From an uncultured Caldilineaceae bacterium (GTDB lineage Bacteria; Chloroflexota; Anaerolineae; Caldilineales; Caldilineaceae): DNA of 64,000 bases. The stretch lies in NCBI GenBank assembly GCA_951813625.1, contig CATOTS010000036.1, positions 1 through 64,000 of the forward strand, read 5' to 3'. The position numbers were made by a program, and so were the translations under genes. The notes beneath the pieces are model-generated. The model was not told the DNA's origin and did not search any database. It saw nothing but the letters and a program-made list of their open reading frames with translations. Below are positions 1 through 9,056 of this stretch, one piece after another; position 1 is the stretch's first letter; each line of letters begins with the position of its first letter.

Positions 1-60
1 CTTCTGCCGGTCGATCGGTGAAATAGCGATCGAGGCGGAGAGGAGGAAAGGGACGGTCCC

Positions 61-2271
61 ATGTTTGATCCGGATAGCGGCAGATCTCCTGAAGACGAGC
101 GAATAGGCGCGGCGGTTGCCTTCCGCGATTGGGATGACCGCCGGCTGCTGAATGCGGTGGATACGATCCTGCGGCGGCTCTATCGCGCCTGGTCGGAACT
201 GGACGTGCCGACGCAGGGCCAGCTGGACCGGTTGCGCACGGGAGCAGCGGGCGCGGCCGGCGACAGCGGCATCAGCGCGTGGGAGCGCAGGGCGGTCCTG
301 GTGCGATTTCTCGAAGAGCTGGCGGCGGTTGACGCGGCGCTCGATATCGTGCGCGATGCGGTGGCGGGCCCGGTGGACTCCGGGGACGGAGATGTTTCGC
401 CGCGGGGGATAAACTACTTGGAGGCGGTCAATCTGTTGCGCCTGATGCGCGACGATCCGGCCCATTACATGCCGCGCACGGCCGGCAGACCGCCGCGTAC
501 GCGGCCCGCGCAGCCCGCAGCGCAGCCGCGCACGGGCGGGACCGGGGAGAAGGCCGCAGAGGTCCCGCAGCGGCGCACATCGCCGGCGCCGGCGGTGGGC
601 GAGTTCAGGGGCGGCCCGGCGGTGCAGCTGTATACCTACGTTGACTTTCCGCTGACGATCTCGAATCGTTCAGACGTCAAGTACCCGCTGGTTGTGCAGC
701 TGGTGCGCGACCGTCCGCGTGACAGCCGGGGCGAGGGCGAGGTCAACATCAGTTTTTCGGAGGAGGTCGAGCTTGTCGACGTCGTGGTGCGCGCGCCGGG
801 TTTTGAGGAGGTCACAGGCTACGGCGCGGGATCACGCGACGGCCCGGATTTTCGGCGGACGATCGCGGTCCCGCGCGACGGTGACTCGCAGCCGGCCGTG
901 TTCTTGCTGCAGCTGGTTGACGACCGCACCGGGCCGAAGTGGGTTTCGGTCGACTTCTATCACCGCGGCCGCAATGCCGGCTCGTTGACGCTGGAGGTTG
1001 AGGTAGCAGGTTTTCAGTTCTGGCGCGGACGCACGCGGCGGGCTGAGCTCGCCAGCGACGATGAAGAGGGCGGTCCGGTCGCGTTCGGCCCGGCCTCGGT
1101 CGTGCGCGCTGTCGACGGGATCACGATTCCGCAGGGGCCGGCGCTGCCAGCGGCCGACGTCGAGCTGCGGATCGTGCGCGACGCCGACGGCCGCACGCTG
1201 CACTTTCATCTGCATTCGCAGAAGGCGCCTGCACTGGACGGGCGCGGGGCCGGCTCGATTGTCTTCAGTGAGCTGTCCAGCCCCGGCCATTTCTTCGAGC
1301 GGCTGGTCGCGCGCTTGAGTTCGCTAGCGGCGCGAGCCAGCGCCGATCTGCCCGGCGATGAGGCCGTGCGCATGGAGGATGAGGTCGCGGACATCGGCGT
1401 CGAACTCTATGAGCAGCTCTTCCCCGAACCGTTGCGGCGGGTCTACTGGGAGTTGAAGGCGCTGCGCGACGCCGGGGTGGTGAAGAATCTGCTCATTGTG
1501 AGCGATGAGCCGTGGATTCCATGGGAGCTGGTCAAGCCCTACGACGTCGTCGAGGGCCGCGACATGGAGGACGACCACCTGGCTGCGGCCTGGCAAATGA
1601 GCCGCTGGCTGTCGGGCGCGGCGGTGCCTTCCGACCTGAATATCCGGGCGGCGCGGCTGGTGGTGCCGATGTTCGATCTCGATTTCGTGTGGAAGGAGAT
1701 CGAGTACTTCGACAGCCTGGCGGCGCGGCAGATCGAGGTGGCGCCGCCGATCTCGACGCGGGCAGAGTTCCTGGAGGCGGCGGAGAAGGGCGGCGAGCAG
1801 CTCTATCACTTTGCCACACACGCGAACTTCAACGAGGTCTTCGTGGACGAGTCGCCGATCGTGCTGCAGGGCGATCCGCTGTTTCCCAGCGACTTGACGC
1901 GGCGCAGAGCGCAAGGTATGCGGCGCGAGAGGCCGCTCGTTTTTCTGAACACCTGCCACGGCGCGCGCGTCGGATTCAACCTGACCGGCCTGGGCGGATG
2001 GGCGCAGCGCCTGGTGGAGCAGCTGGGCGTGACCGCGTTCGTCGGCGCGCTGTGGGAGGTGAACGACGAGCTGGCGTCGAGGTTCGCGCAGGCCTTTTAC
2101 GAGGAGCTTTGGGCCGGAAAGACGCTGGGCGAGGCCTTCCACTCGGCGCGGCAGCAGGTGCGGGCGCTGCAGAGCGGGAACCCGACATGGCTGGCGTATA
2201 CGCTGTACGGCGACCCCAACAGCCGCATTGTCTGGACTGCGGGCGGCGACCGCGCGGCGGCGCGCGGCTGA
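61..2271 (+). CDS. CHAT-domain (caspase-like) protein
   Basis: The 736-residue protein ends in a CHAT protease-like domain (about 440-730). It has the paired motifs LYHFATH (His587) and LNTCHG (Cys632), the expected His-Cys dyad of this clan CD family. Before it lies a beta-rich region (about 190-330, YVDFPLTISNRS onward) that looks like an Ig-type sandwich. The first 140 residues are helical and followed by a Pro/Arg-rich linker. CHAT proteins are often effectors in bacterial conflict or signalling systems with separate sensor modules. Upstream genes lie outside the window, so partners cannot be seen. A GAGGAGGAAAGGGA stretch precedes the ATG, and mutS starts 36 bp downstream. The CHAT assignment is firm; substrate and trigger are unknown. 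Confidence 0.85.
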   Translation: MFDPDSGRSPEDERIGAAVAFRDWDDRRLLNAVDTILRRLYRAWSELDVPTQGQLDRLRTGAAGAAGDSGISAWERRAVLVRFLEELAAVDAALDIVRDAVAGPVDSGDGDVSPRGINYLEAVNLLRLMRDDPAHYMPRTAGRPPRTRPAQPAAQPRTGGTGEKAAEVPQRRTSPAPAVGEFRGGPAVQLYTYVDFPLTISNRSDVKYPLVVQLVRDRPRDSRGEGEVNISFSEEVELVDVVVRAPGFEEVTGYGAGSRDGPDFRRTIAVPRDGDSQPAVFLLQLVDDRTGPKWVSVDFYHRGRNAGSLTLEVEVAGFQFWRGRTRRAELASDDEEGGPVAFGPASVVRAVDGITIPQGPALPAADVELRIVRDADGRTLHFHLHSQKAPALDGRGAGSIVFSELSSPGHFFERLVARLSSLAARASADLPGDEAVRMEDEVADIGVELYEQLFPEPLRRVYWELKALRDAGVVKNLLIVSDEPWIPWELVKPYDVVEGRDMEDDHLAAAWQMSRWLSGAAVPSDLNIRAARLVVPMFDLDFVWKEIEYFDSLAARQIEVAPPISTRAEFLEAAEKGGEQLYHFATHANFNEVFVDESPIVLQGDPLFPSDLTRRRAQGMRRERPLVFLNTCHGARVGFNLTGLGGWAQRLVEQLGVTAFVGALWEVNDELASRFAQAFYEELWAGKTLGEAFHSARQQVRALQSGNPTWLAYTLYGDPNSRIVWTAGGDRAAARG

Positions 2272-2307
2272 TTCCGGCTCCACACTGTTACTGCGAATGA
2301 TACGACT

Positions 2308-4950
2308 ATGACGACGCCAATGCGCCGGCAGTACCTGAAACTGAAGAGCCAGCACCCGGGCTGCATCCTCTTTTTCCGGCTGGGCGATTTCTACGAAACG
2401 TTTGACGGCGACGCCGAGATCGTGGCTGAGGTCTGCGACATTGCACTGACGAGCCGGCCGGTGGGGAGCAACGAGCGTGCGCCGCTGGCCGGTGTGCCCT
2501 ATCACAGCGTGGAGGCCCACCTGGCGCGCCTGGTGGAGGCGGGTTACAAGGTCGCGGTGGCGGAGCAGGTGAGCGAACCGGGCGCGGGGCTGGTTGAGCG
2601 GGAGGTGCAGCAGGTCGTCACCAAGGGGACGGTTGACGAGCCGTCGATGCTGGATGAGGACCGCAACAACTACCTGGCGGCGGTGCTGTTCAACGCACGC
2701 GGCGACGAGGCGGGCATCGCCTACTGCGACATCACGACGGGGGCATTCGCGGCCACGCAGGTCGAGGGCAGGAACGGCGGCGACGTCGACCGCCGCGTGG
2801 AGGAGGAGTTGGGCCGACTGCAGCCCAGCGAGCTGATCACGTGCGGGTGGCGCGGGGAGGAGAGCGCGCCGGCCGCGCTGGTCAACGCGACGGTGGCGCT
2901 GGTCTCGCAGGTCGAACCGTGGCAGGTGGAGGAGGACACGGCGCGCAGAGCGCTGCAGCAGCACCTGGGCGTGAGCAGCCTCGACGGTTTCGGGCTGCAG
3001 GATAGGCCGCAGGCGCTGCGGGCGGCGGCCGCCGTCATCGCCTATTTGAAGGAGATGCAGCCGAGCGCGCTCTCGCAGCTGGACCGGCTGCAGAGCTACA
3101 GTATCGGCGACTTCATGGCGCTGGACGAGTCGACGCGGCGCAACCTGGAGCTTACGGAGACGATGCGCGGCGGCGAGTTCAAGGGCAGTCTGCTGGGTGT
3201 GCTGGACGGGACTCTGACGCCGATGGGCGGGAGGCTGCTGCGCCGGCGGCTGGGCCGCCCGCTGCTTGACATCGCGCGCATCAACGAACGGTTGGACGCG
3301 GTGCAGACGATGGTGGAGGAGACGGACTTGCGGCCGCAGGTGCGCGATGCGTTGCGGGGCATGGGCGACCTGGAACGGTGGATCAACCGCATTTCGCAAG
3401 GAAAGGCATTGCCGCGCGATCTGGTGGGTGTGCGCGAGGCGCTGCGGCGGGCGCCGGGTTTGCGCGATCTGCTGTTGGCGGCAAAGCAGAGCGCATCGAA
3501 GCGGGCGGGCGATGTCGCGTTTCTCGAGCAGATGTTGGCGCGGCTGCCGGAAAGAATCGCCGAGTTGGAGCTGCTGGAGCGGGCGGTCGAGGATGAGCCT
3601 TCGGCCACGTTGGCGAACCCGGGCATCATCCGGGCGGGGTACAGCGAGGAGCTGGACGCGATCGTCGAGAACAACCGGCACGCCAAGGAGTGGGTGGCTT
3701 CGCTGGAGCAGGTCGAGCGGAAGCGGCTGGGGATCAAGAGCCTGAAGGTGGGCTACAACAAGGTCTTCGGCTATTACATTGAGGTCACGCATACGCACGC
3801 GGACAAGGTGCCGGAGGAGTACATTCGCAAGCAGACGCTGACGAATGCCGAGCGCTACATCACGCCGGATCTGAAGGAGTATGAGGCGCTGATTCTGAAC
3901 GCAGACGAGCGGCGGCTGGCGCTGGAGCAGGAACTCTTTCGCGCGGTCTGCAGGGCGTTGGCGGCGCGCGCCGATGGGATCCGCGCCATGGCGGCGGGGA
4001 TGGCGCAGCTGGATGTGCACGCGGCGCTGGCGGAGGTCGCGCTGAGGCGGGGCTACTGCCGGCCGCAGATCGAGGAGGGCGCCGAGATTTCAATTTCGGC
4101 GGGCCGGCATCCGGTTGTGGAGCAGACGCTCGACGAGCCGTTTGTGCCGAACGACGCGCAGCTTTCGCCGGGCGAGCTGATCCATCTGTTGACGGGGCCG
4201 AACATGTCGGGCAAGTCGACCTATCTGCGGCAGACGGCGTTGATCACGCTGATGGCGCAGATTGGCTCGTTCGTACCGGCGGCCGCGGCCCGCATTGGGG
4301 TTGTTGACCGCATATTCACCCGCTTGGGCGCGAGCGATGAGCTGCACCGCGGGCAGTCGACGTTCATGATCGAGATGATCGAGACGGCGAATATCCTCAA
4401 CCATGCGACGGAGCGCAGCCTGCTGATTCTGGATGAAATTGGGCGCGGGACGAGCACCTACGACGGCCTGGCGATCGCGTGGGCGGTTGTTGAGCATATC
4501 CACAACTCTCCCGCTCTGCGGGCAAAGACTCTGTTCGCGACGCACTACCACGAGCTGACCGAATTGGGTGAAAGGCTGCCTCAGGTCGTGAACTACCATG
4601 TTGCCGTCGACGACAGCGGCGACGATGTCGTCTTTTTGCGGCGGATACTGCCGGGCAAGGCGGACGGCTCATACGGAGTGCACGTGGCGCGGATGGCGGG
4701 ACTGCCGCGGGCGGTGGTGCGGCGGGCGGAGGAGATCCTGTTCGACCTGGAGGCGTCGGGGGCGGCGGGCCCGGCGACGCTGCTGGACCTTGCCCCCGGC
4801 CGCAAGCAGAAGGCGGCGATGCAGGTGGGGCTCTTTGCCAGCGATCACCCGGCGGTGGAGTCGCTGCGCGCGCTGGAGGTGGACGCGCTGTCGCCGCTGG
4901 ATGCGCTCAACCGGCTGTACGAGCTGCGGCAGCTGGTGGAGAGCAGTTGA
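2308..4950 (+). CDS. mutS: DNA mismatch repair protein MutS
   Basis: This 880-residue protein recognises base mismatches and small loops and starts mismatch repair with MutL. The N-terminal domain has the mismatch-probing motif GDFYE (Phe28, Glu30). The connector, lever and clamp domains follow (HAKEWVASLEQVERKR, KVGYNKVFGYYIEV). The C-terminal ABC-type ATPase has Walker A GPNMSGKS (630-637), Walker B LLILDEIGRGTSTYDG and the FATHYHELTEL region. Length and domain order are those of full-length MutS1, not MutS2. It lies 36 bp after the CHAT gene on the same strand. mutL is about 10 kb downstream and mutY about 18 kb downstream, so the repair genes are dispersed in the same neighbourhood. Confidence 0.97.
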   Translation: MTTPMRRQYLKLKSQHPGCILFFRLGDFYETFDGDAEIVAEVCDIALTSRPVGSNERAPLAGVPYHSVEAHLARLVEAGYKVAVAEQVSEPGAGLVEREVQQVVTKGTVDEPSMLDEDRNNYLAAVLFNARGDEAGIAYCDITTGAFAATQVEGRNGGDVDRRVEEELGRLQPSELITCGWRGEESAPAALVNATVALVSQVEPWQVEEDTARRALQQHLGVSSLDGFGLQDRPQALRAAAAVIAYLKEMQPSALSQLDRLQSYSIGDFMALDESTRRNLELTETMRGGEFKGSLLGVLDGTLTPMGGRLLRRRLGRPLLDIARINERLDAVQTMVEETDLRPQVRDALRGMGDLERWINRISQGKALPRDLVGVREALRRAPGLRDLLLAAKQSASKRAGDVAFLEQMLARLPERIAELELLERAVEDEPSATLANPGIIRAGYSEELDAIVENNRHAKEWVASLEQVERKRLGIKSLKVGYNKVFGYYIEVTHTHADKVPEEYIRKQTLTNAERYITPDLKEYEALILNADERRLALEQELFRAVCRALAARADGIRAMAAGMAQLDVHAALAEVALRRGYCRPQIEEGAEISISAGRHPVVEQTLDEPFVPNDAQLSPGELIHLLTGPNMSGKSTYLRQTALITLMAQIGSFVPAAAARIGVVDRIFTRLGASDELHRGQSTFMIEMIETANILNHATERSLLILDEIGRGTSTYDGLAIAWAVVEHIHNSPALRAKTLFATHYHELTELGERLPQVVNYHVAVDDSGDDVVFLRRILPGKADGSYGVHVARMAGLPRAVVRRAEEILFDLEASGAAGPATLLDLAPGRKQKAAMQVGLFASDHPAVESLRALEVDALSPLDALNRLYELRQLVESS

Positions 4951-5040
4951 GGCGCGATTGGCCGTTCCTGATGTGCGCGTGTCCGGCAAGGCCCGGTCTC
5001 CACTCGATGCGCTTCCCTCGATCTGTTGACAGGAGGTCGC

Positions 5041-5535
5041 ATGTACACCCGATACTCGAAGATCGCGTTCGTGTGGGCGATCGCGCTCTATGCCTTGCTC
5101 GTGGTCTTCAACAATTTGACGGACTATGGGTCCAACTATACGTTTGTCGCCCACGTCCTCACGATGGACACGACATTTCCCGACAACCGGGGGATGTGGC
5201 GGGCCTTCGACAGCGCTTTCGCGCATCATCTGCTCTATTGGGTGATCATCGTGTCGGAGGCTGCGGTTACAGTATTGTGTTGGTGGGGCGGGGCGCGGCT
5301 GTTCAAGGCGAGAGCGGAGGCGGAACGTTTCAATCAGGCCAAGGGGACCGCGATTGCGGGTCTGACACTGGGCATCGTTCTGTGGTTCACCGGGTTCATC
5401 ACGATCGGCGGCGAATGGTTCCTGATGTGGCAGTCGGATGTGTGGGATGGACGGCAGGCCGCGTTCCGGCTGGTCGTCGTCCTCGGGCTTGCGCTCCTTT
5501 ACCTTGTTCGGCCAGAGGGCGAGAATGACGCCTGA
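5041..5535 (+). CDS. DUF2165-like small integral membrane protein
   Basis: A 164-residue protein with about four hydrophobic helices (residues 8-27, 65-90, 105-127, 138-156), without a signal peptide or extended soluble domain. It resembles the DUF2165 family of predicted small membrane proteins (NNLTDYGSNYTFVAHVLTMDTTF, WQSDVWDGRQAAFR). The ATG at 5041 is chosen because AGGAGG lies 4 bp upstream; an in-frame TTG 15 bp earlier would place that Shine-Dalgarno inside the gene. Its function is unknown. It follows mutS by 90 bp and faces comEC, whose 3' end is 57 bp away. Confidence 0.7.
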   Translation: MYTRYSKIAFVWAIALYALLVVFNNLTDYGSNYTFVAHVLTMDTTFPDNRGMWRAFDSAFAHHLLYWVIIVSEAAVTVLCWWGGARLFKARAEAERFNQAKGTAIAGLTLGIVLWFTGFITIGGEWFLMWQSDVWDGRQAAFRLVVVLGLALLYLVRPEGENDA

Positions 5536-5592
5536 CAGTTCGCTGGGAGACGCGGGCGCGCCGCGAGGGTTTACCGGCCCTGGCCGCCCCCT

Positions 5593-8238
5593 CTAGGGTG
5601 TCTGCACCGGGCCGCTGCGGGTAACTATCTCTGAAATCTCCCCATACTCTGTAGCAATCCACATCTGTTCGCCGTCGCTGCGAATGTGGACGCGGCCGTG
5701 CTTGTCGTTGCGCAGGATGAGCTGCCCGCGCAGGCGTTCGAGCAGATCGGGGTCGGGGTGGCCGTAGCGGTTGTCGGCGCCGACCTGGATGACGGCGACG
5801 CCGGCTCCGACGGCTTCGATGAATGCGTGGCCGCTGCTGGCGTCGCTGCCGTGATGGCCGACTTTGAGCACGTGCGCGGCGAGGGGCTGGCCGCTGCGCA
5901 GGAGAAGCCTCTCGCTGGCATGGCCGCTGTCGCCGGTCAGGAGCAGAGTGAAGTCGCCGTAGACGAGTTTGAGCACGAGTGAACGCTCGTTCTTGTCATC
6001 CTCTTCCCAGCCGTGCAGCTCCGCTTCGGGTGGCGGCCACAGCGCCCACAGCGCGACGCCGTCGCCCAGGTCCAGCCAGCCGCCCTGTTGCAGTCCAATG
6101 ACCTGCACGTTTTCGGCGTCGAGCGCGTCGAGCCACGGTTGCGTATCTTCGAGGGCGAGCGTGTTGGCGCTGATGATAGCGCGGCCGAGCCTGAACCGCT
6201 GTGGCAGATCGATCTGGGCGGCGATGTGGTCGGCGTCGGGGTGGGTGACGATGGCGCGGTCGACGTGACGGTCCCAGAAGGGCATAACGGCGCCGAGCTG
6301 GGCGAAGAGCTGCTGGCTGTCCTGGCCGCCGTCGATGATGAGCTGGCGGCCGCTGGGCGTCTGAATGAAGATACCGTCGCCCTGGCCGATGTCGAGGAAG
6401 TGGACGTGCAGCTGGCCGTCGGGCTGGGTCAGCGCGAGCCACCAGACGAGGACGGTGGCGAGCGCCGAGATGGCGAAGGCCCAGGAGGGCACTGTCTGCA
6501 GCAGCTGCGCAAGGCGCCGGCTGTTCGGGGCGCGCGTCGGGGCGGCTGGGGAGGCAGGCATGAGACCGAGAGTGAGCCGGTTGAGTGTGCGGCGCAGGGG
6601 CTGGCGCCAGTAGAGCGCGAGGACGGCGGCATAGGTTATGCTCATGTGTTCGGAGTCAAACCAGCCGACCTCCATGCTGGCGCCGGGAATGGCGGCGTTG
6701 GCGGCGACCATCGCCACCGTCCACCAGAGGCAGGCGAAGGGAATCCACAGCAGAAACTGGGCGACCTGTTCGAGGCCGAGCAGCCCGAAAATCAACCCCA
6801 GGCCGCCGGCTACCATGATCAGGGGCTGAGCTGGCGCGATCAAGAGGTTGGTGAACGGGCTGATCCAGCTTAGGCGTTCGAAGTAGTGTACGATCAGCGG
6901 AAGGGTGGTCACACTGGCGGCGATGGTCATGAGCAGGCTGTCGCGGATGAGGTCCCAGATTGAGTTGGGGATGAGGAATTCAGGTTGGCGGGCGGTGACG
7001 CCGGGCGCGGAGGAGCGGCGGAACCGGTCTGCGAGCGTGTTCCCGAAGTTTTGGGCCCTATCGGTGAGTGGAGGGCCGACGAGTATGAGGCCGGCGGTGG
7101 CCGCCCCGCTGAGTTGGAAGCCGACGTCCCACAGGGTGAGGGGATTCCACAGGGTCATCGCCCAGCAGGCCGCGCCCAGACTCACCAGCGCTGTGCTCTG
7201 ACGCCCGAGGACAGTCGCAAACACAAAGAGCCCACCCATCAAGGCGGCGCGCGTGACTGCGGCATCGCCTCCCACCAGGAGAGTGTAGAAGACAAGGCCG
7301 GAGAGGGTCGGCCACAGGGCCGCGCGCCGTCCGAACAGTTTGACGCCCAGGGCCATCAGCAGACCGGATACGAGCGCCACGTTGCTGCCGCTGATGACGA
7401 TTACGTGGCTGGTCCCGGTCAGGTTGAACTGCTCGTAAAGGGCGTCGGGGATGCCGGCCTCGATACCGAGGAGCATGCCGTTGGCGAGCGCAGCGTACGG
7501 CTCGGGCAGGTGGCGGTTGAGCAGGGCCTCGCCGCGGGCTCGCAGGTCGTAAACGCGGCCAAGAATGAAGCCGCCTGACGGTTGCCCGGGCAGCGGCTCC
7601 ACTCGGGGCCGGCGCATCAGGCTGTGGACCTGTTTGCGGGCGAGGTAGGCGCGGTAGTCGAAGCCGTCGAAGACGGGCGGTTCGATCAGCTGACCGCTGA
7701 CGCGCACCTGTTCGCCGTAACGAAATGGATGGCGGCTGGCGGTCTGCAGTCGGACGCGGCCGTCCACCGGATGCGGGGCGCCGTCGAGCCAGATGGCGTT
7801 CGCCTCGATGTCTATGCGCTGGCGTCCGTCCTTCCTGAGAGGATAGCCGCTTACGAAACCGCTGATTCTCACCGTCTCCCGATAGGTGCTGTCGCTGGCG
7901 GCGTTGTAGCGGGCCAGGTCGGAGGGTTGGAGACAGGGGAGGGGCGGATGGGAGGCGAGTCGCAGGAGCCCGCACAGGGCGGCGAGCACGATGCCGCCTG
8001 CGAGCCATCCGGAAAGCGCAGCGCGCGGCTGGGCGAAACCGGCGGAGACGGGCCAGCGCAGCGGGGTCGCGGCCCTGGCAGGGGTGGCCGCGTCAAGCCA
8101 CAGGCAGAGAGGGATGGCCGCGAGGGCGGCGATCCAATAGAGGTCGCTGATGCCGCAGCCGAACAACGTCCGCTGCCAGAGGGCGTGGCCGGCTGCGATT
8201 CCGATAAGATAGGCTACGGCAAGGTATAACAGTTTCAA
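5593..8238 (-). CDS. comEC: ComEC/Rec2 DNA-uptake channel
   Basis: 881 residues, the usual size of full-length ComEC. In competent bacteria this inner-membrane protein carries single-stranded DNA into the cell. Two to three N-terminal helices are followed by an OB-like extracellular domain (RVSGQLIEPP). The multi-helix competence domain spans about 240-540 (LANGMLLGIEAGIP, TSHVIVISGSNVALVSG). A C-terminal metallo-beta-lactamase-like domain begins with FLDIGQGDG near residue 612 and has THPDADHI near 666, thought to degrade the non-transported strand. No comEA or comF is in the window. The gene converges with the upstream small membrane protein. Confidence 0.93.
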   Translation of the reverse strand: MKLLYLAVAYLIGIAAGHALWQRTLFGCGISDLYWIAALAAIPLCLWLDAATPARAATPLRWPVSAGFAQPRAALSGWLAGGIVLAALCGLLRLASHPPLPCLQPSDLARYNAASDSTYRETVRISGFVSGYPLRKDGRQRIDIEANAIWLDGAPHPVDGRVRLQTASRHPFRYGEQVRVSGQLIEPPVFDGFDYRAYLARKQVHSLMRRPRVEPLPGQPSGGFILGRVYDLRARGEALLNRHLPEPYAALANGMLLGIEAGIPDALYEQFNLTGTSHVIVISGSNVALVSGLLMALGVKLFGRRAALWPTLSGLVFYTLLVGGDAAVTRAALMGGLFVFATVLGRQSTALVSLGAACWAMTLWNPLTLWDVGFQLSGAATAGLILVGPPLTDRAQNFGNTLADRFRRSSAPGVTARQPEFLIPNSIWDLIRDSLLMTIAASVTTLPLIVHYFERLSWISPFTNLLIAPAQPLIMVAGGLGLIFGLLGLEQVAQFLLWIPFACLWWTVAMVAANAAIPGASMEVGWFDSEHMSITYAAVLALYWRQPLRRTLNRLTLGLMPASPAAPTRAPNSRRLAQLLQTVPSWAFAISALATVLVWWLALTQPDGQLHVHFLDIGQGDGIFIQTPSGRQLIIDGGQDSQQLFAQLGAVMPFWDRHVDRAIVTHPDADHIAAQIDLPQRFRLGRAIISANTLALEDTQPWLDALDAENVQVIGLQQGGWLDLGDGVALWALWPPPEAELHGWEEDDKNERSLVLKLVYGDFTLLLTGDSGHASERLLLRSGQPLAAHVLKVGHHGSDASSGHAFIEAVGAGVAVIQVGADNRYGHPDPDLLERLRGQLILRNDKHGRVHIRSDGEQMWIATEYGEISEIVTRSGPVQTP

Positions 8239-8560
8239 AGGACCAGGCCGACCCGGGAGATGGTGTAACCTAGTATCGCGAGGAGAAACGCGGCGGTATC
8301 ATACCGCAATGTGGAGAATTCCGCAGCTAATGGTCGCACTATCGAAAGGGTGCAGCCCACTCTTGGGACGGGAAGCGCTGTGCGGGGAATTCACGCCAGA
8401 TGTGGTTGAAATTGCTTACCTGCTTTTGGGAGAGGCACAGGGCAGGCGCGCGGCCTGCCCCTGGCGGGGCCGCGGCGTGCGCCGAATTGGTGGCGGCGCG
8501 TTGTGCTGCAGGTTACACAGGGTTGCATTGAAACCCACACCCGGCGGGTGGAATGGTGTC

Positions 8561-8620
8561 AGGGGGGCGTTGCGGGGGGAGTCCCCCCGCACAAGGGAGG
8601 GCCGGAGGCCCGACCGTCCA
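8561..8620 (+). repeat. GC-hairpin module, copy A
   Basis: About 60 bp. A palindrome TGCGGGGGGA-G-TCCCCCCGCA (10-bp arms, 1-nt centre) is followed by ACAAGGGAGGGCC and a second small hairpin, GGGCC-GGA-GGCCC, then CGACCGTCCA. Nearly identical modules occur at 8717, 29106 (truncated), 29357 and 63747 (inverted). Confidence 0.85.
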
Positions 8621-8716
8621 GAGCTGCCGAACTTCGAACGTCGAACGGCAACGTCAAGGGCTTGATCCACGAATATGCGCGAATCTCCACGAAGAACGTC
8701 AACTGCGGGTTGTGTC

Positions 8717-8776
8717 AGGGGGGCGTTGCGGGGGGAGTCCCCCCGCACAAGGGAGGGCCGCAGGCCCGACCGTCCA
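8717..8776 (+). repeat. GC-hairpin module, copy B
   Basis: Same module as at 8561, with GGGCC-GCA-GGCCC as its second hairpin. It is preceded by GTGTC, as in the other element-borne copies. Between modules A and B lies the simple-looking stretch TTGATCCACGAATATGCGCG at about 8663, which may itself be a small dispersed repeat. Confidence 0.85.
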
Positions 8777-8932
8777 GAGGGAAACAGGAATGCATATTCC
8801 TCCACTCTGCCCGAGAATGGACCGCGGGCTGGGCATGACTCCATTGCATTTTGCGGCAGATGAAACTGGGCCATAATTCAGGACTGCGCCTTACCGAAAG
8901 CGGAGGCGGTTTTTCGTCTCAACTGATCTTAT

Positions 8933-8940
8933 GGTATAAC
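8933..8940 (+). promoter_or_regulatory. Probable extended -10 promoter of the hydroxylase operon
   Basis: TATAAC at 8935-8940 is preceded by TGG, giving an extended -10 (TGGTATAAC). No good -35 is visible. It lies 117 bp upstream of the TTG start at 9057 and just outside the right target duplication of the MITE-like element. Confidence 0.45.
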
Positions 8941-9056
8941 TGATCGGAATCAGTCTTCCTGTGATGGTCCAGAAATCCTCGTAACGAAGCAGGGACTTCA
9001 TCAAGCATCCAACGCATCGGGAAATCAACACGCGAAGCCATTGAGGAGGTCGTTCT

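Larger units (their letters stand above)
8348..8891. mobile_element. MITE-like element, copy 1 (544 bp)
   Basis: No plausible gene. The element starts with GGGTGCAG and ends with CTGCGCCT, an imperfect inverted terminal pair. It is flanked by TATCGAAA (8340-8347) and TACCGAAA (8892-8899), an 8-bp direct repeat with one mismatch, read as a target-site duplication. A second copy at 28881-29531 shares the left arm (GGAATTCAYGCC, CTTTTGGGAGAGGCAC), the middle (CCCGGCGGGTGGA) and the right arm (GGGCTGGSCATGACTCC, CARAATTC-like end). Two GC-hairpin modules sit inside it. The short reading frames across it exist in several frames at once and are artefacts of GC-rich repeats. Confidence 0.72.

Noticed and set aside
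1324..4020. An 898-codon open frame antisense to the CHAT gene and mutS
   Set aside because: It lies opposite genuine coding sequence of high GC content, is rich in Arg/His/Gln without any recognisable domain, and is a mirror of mutS codon structure.
8503..8876. Short open frames encoding Gly/Pro/Arg-rich repeats such as GGVPPHKGGP
   Set aside because: The hairpin modules are open in several frames on both strands, and the same peptide reappears at each module; this is a property of the repeat, not a protein family.
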